Positions 5,689 through 5,728 of a stretch of 5,728 nt of DNA are shown one piece after another. The notes beneath the pieces are model-generated. The model had not been told where the DNA came from and searched no databases. It worked only from the letters and a program-made list of their open reading frames with translations. A program made the position numbers and the translations under genes. Position 1 is the stretch's first letter. Each line of letters opens with the position of its first letter. This DNA comes from Hydrogenophaga sp. GTDB lineage: Bacteria > Pseudomonadota > Gammaproteobacteria > Burkholderiales > Burkholderiaceae_C. The DNA lies in the NCBI GenBank assembly GCA_011390855.1, contig JAABRN010000057.1:1-5728 (forward strand), read 5' to 3'.

Positions 5689-5728
5689 CCCTGAATACGG
5701 CTCCGGCTCCGGCTTCGTGCACAGATCC
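5685..5728 (+). CDS. possible start of a further gene, cut by window end
   Basis: A TTG at 5685 overlaps the alkyltransferase TGA as TTGA, the same junction seen at 3698 and 5131. The frame stays open to the window end and would encode MTLNTAPAPASCTD. Only 14 codons are visible, the Shine-Dalgarno is weak (GGAA at 5667-5670), and an Ala-Pro-Ala-Pro run cannot identify a family. A recombinase gene of the XerD type is a neighbour I would expect of ogt in many Burkholderiales, but that is recollection, not something visible here. If the frame is not used, these 40 bases are simply spacer containing a three-fold CGGCTC-like hexamer at 5698-5715. Confidence 0.3.
   Translation, partial: MTLNTAPAPASCTD

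Noticed and set aside
1..5728. CRISPR array, tRNA, rRNA, transposase or phage-related features
   Set aside because: No regularly spaced direct repeats, no cloverleaf, no transposase or integrase motifs and no long terminal inverted repeats were found on reading both strands by eye.

Overview
The window reads as an ordinary chromosomal stretch of a high-GC betaproteobacterium, most likely Burkholderiales/Comamonadaceae (Hydrogenophaga/Acidovorax-like). This placement is inference. It rests on the strong G/C third-position bias in every gene and on a hairpin-rich GC block at about 998-1079 that resembles an intergenic repeat I associate with Comamonadaceae genomes. No rRNA, tRNA, CRISPR array, insertion sequence or phage gene was seen.

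All genes lie on the + strand and almost all of the window is coding. In order they are: (1) the 3' part of a CurA-type NADP-dependent zinc-free MDR oxidoreductase, 1-969, cut by the window start; (2) a 138-base intergenic region, 970-1107, packed with inverted repeats; (3) an AidB-type acyl-CoA dehydrogenase, 1108-2757; (4) a glutathione S-transferase-family protein with a C-terminal beta-rich extension, 2754-3701; (5) an ElaA-type GNAT acetyltransferase, 3698-4183; (6) a 45-base gap holding a clear ribosome binding site; (7) a classical short-chain dehydrogenase/reductase, 4229-5134; (8) an O6-alkylguanine-DNA alkyltransferase (Ogt/MGMT class), 5131-5688; (9) what may be the first codons of another gene, 5685-5728, cut by the window end.

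Genes 3-5 are joined by 4-base stop/start overlaps, as are the SDR and the alkyltransferase, so 1108 onward looks like one or two tightly coupled operons. The first overlap is ATGA. The other two, and the possible third at the window end, are TTGA, meaning a TTG start fused to a TGA stop.

Functionally the set leans towards handling alkylating or electrophilic damage. Two proteins belong to families of the E. coli alkylation response or its constitutive counterpart (AidB, Ogt), and they sit with a GST-fold protein, an enone-reductase-like MDR enzyme and an SDR. A shared role is a hypothesis. The same families also occur in fatty-acid/acyl-CoA catabolism neighbourhoods, and no Ada-type regulator or operator is visible here. 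I found no convincing wholly new system. The points most worth checking are the aidB/ogt co-occurrence, the structured repeat before aidB, the GST C-terminal extension and the recurrent TTGA junctions.
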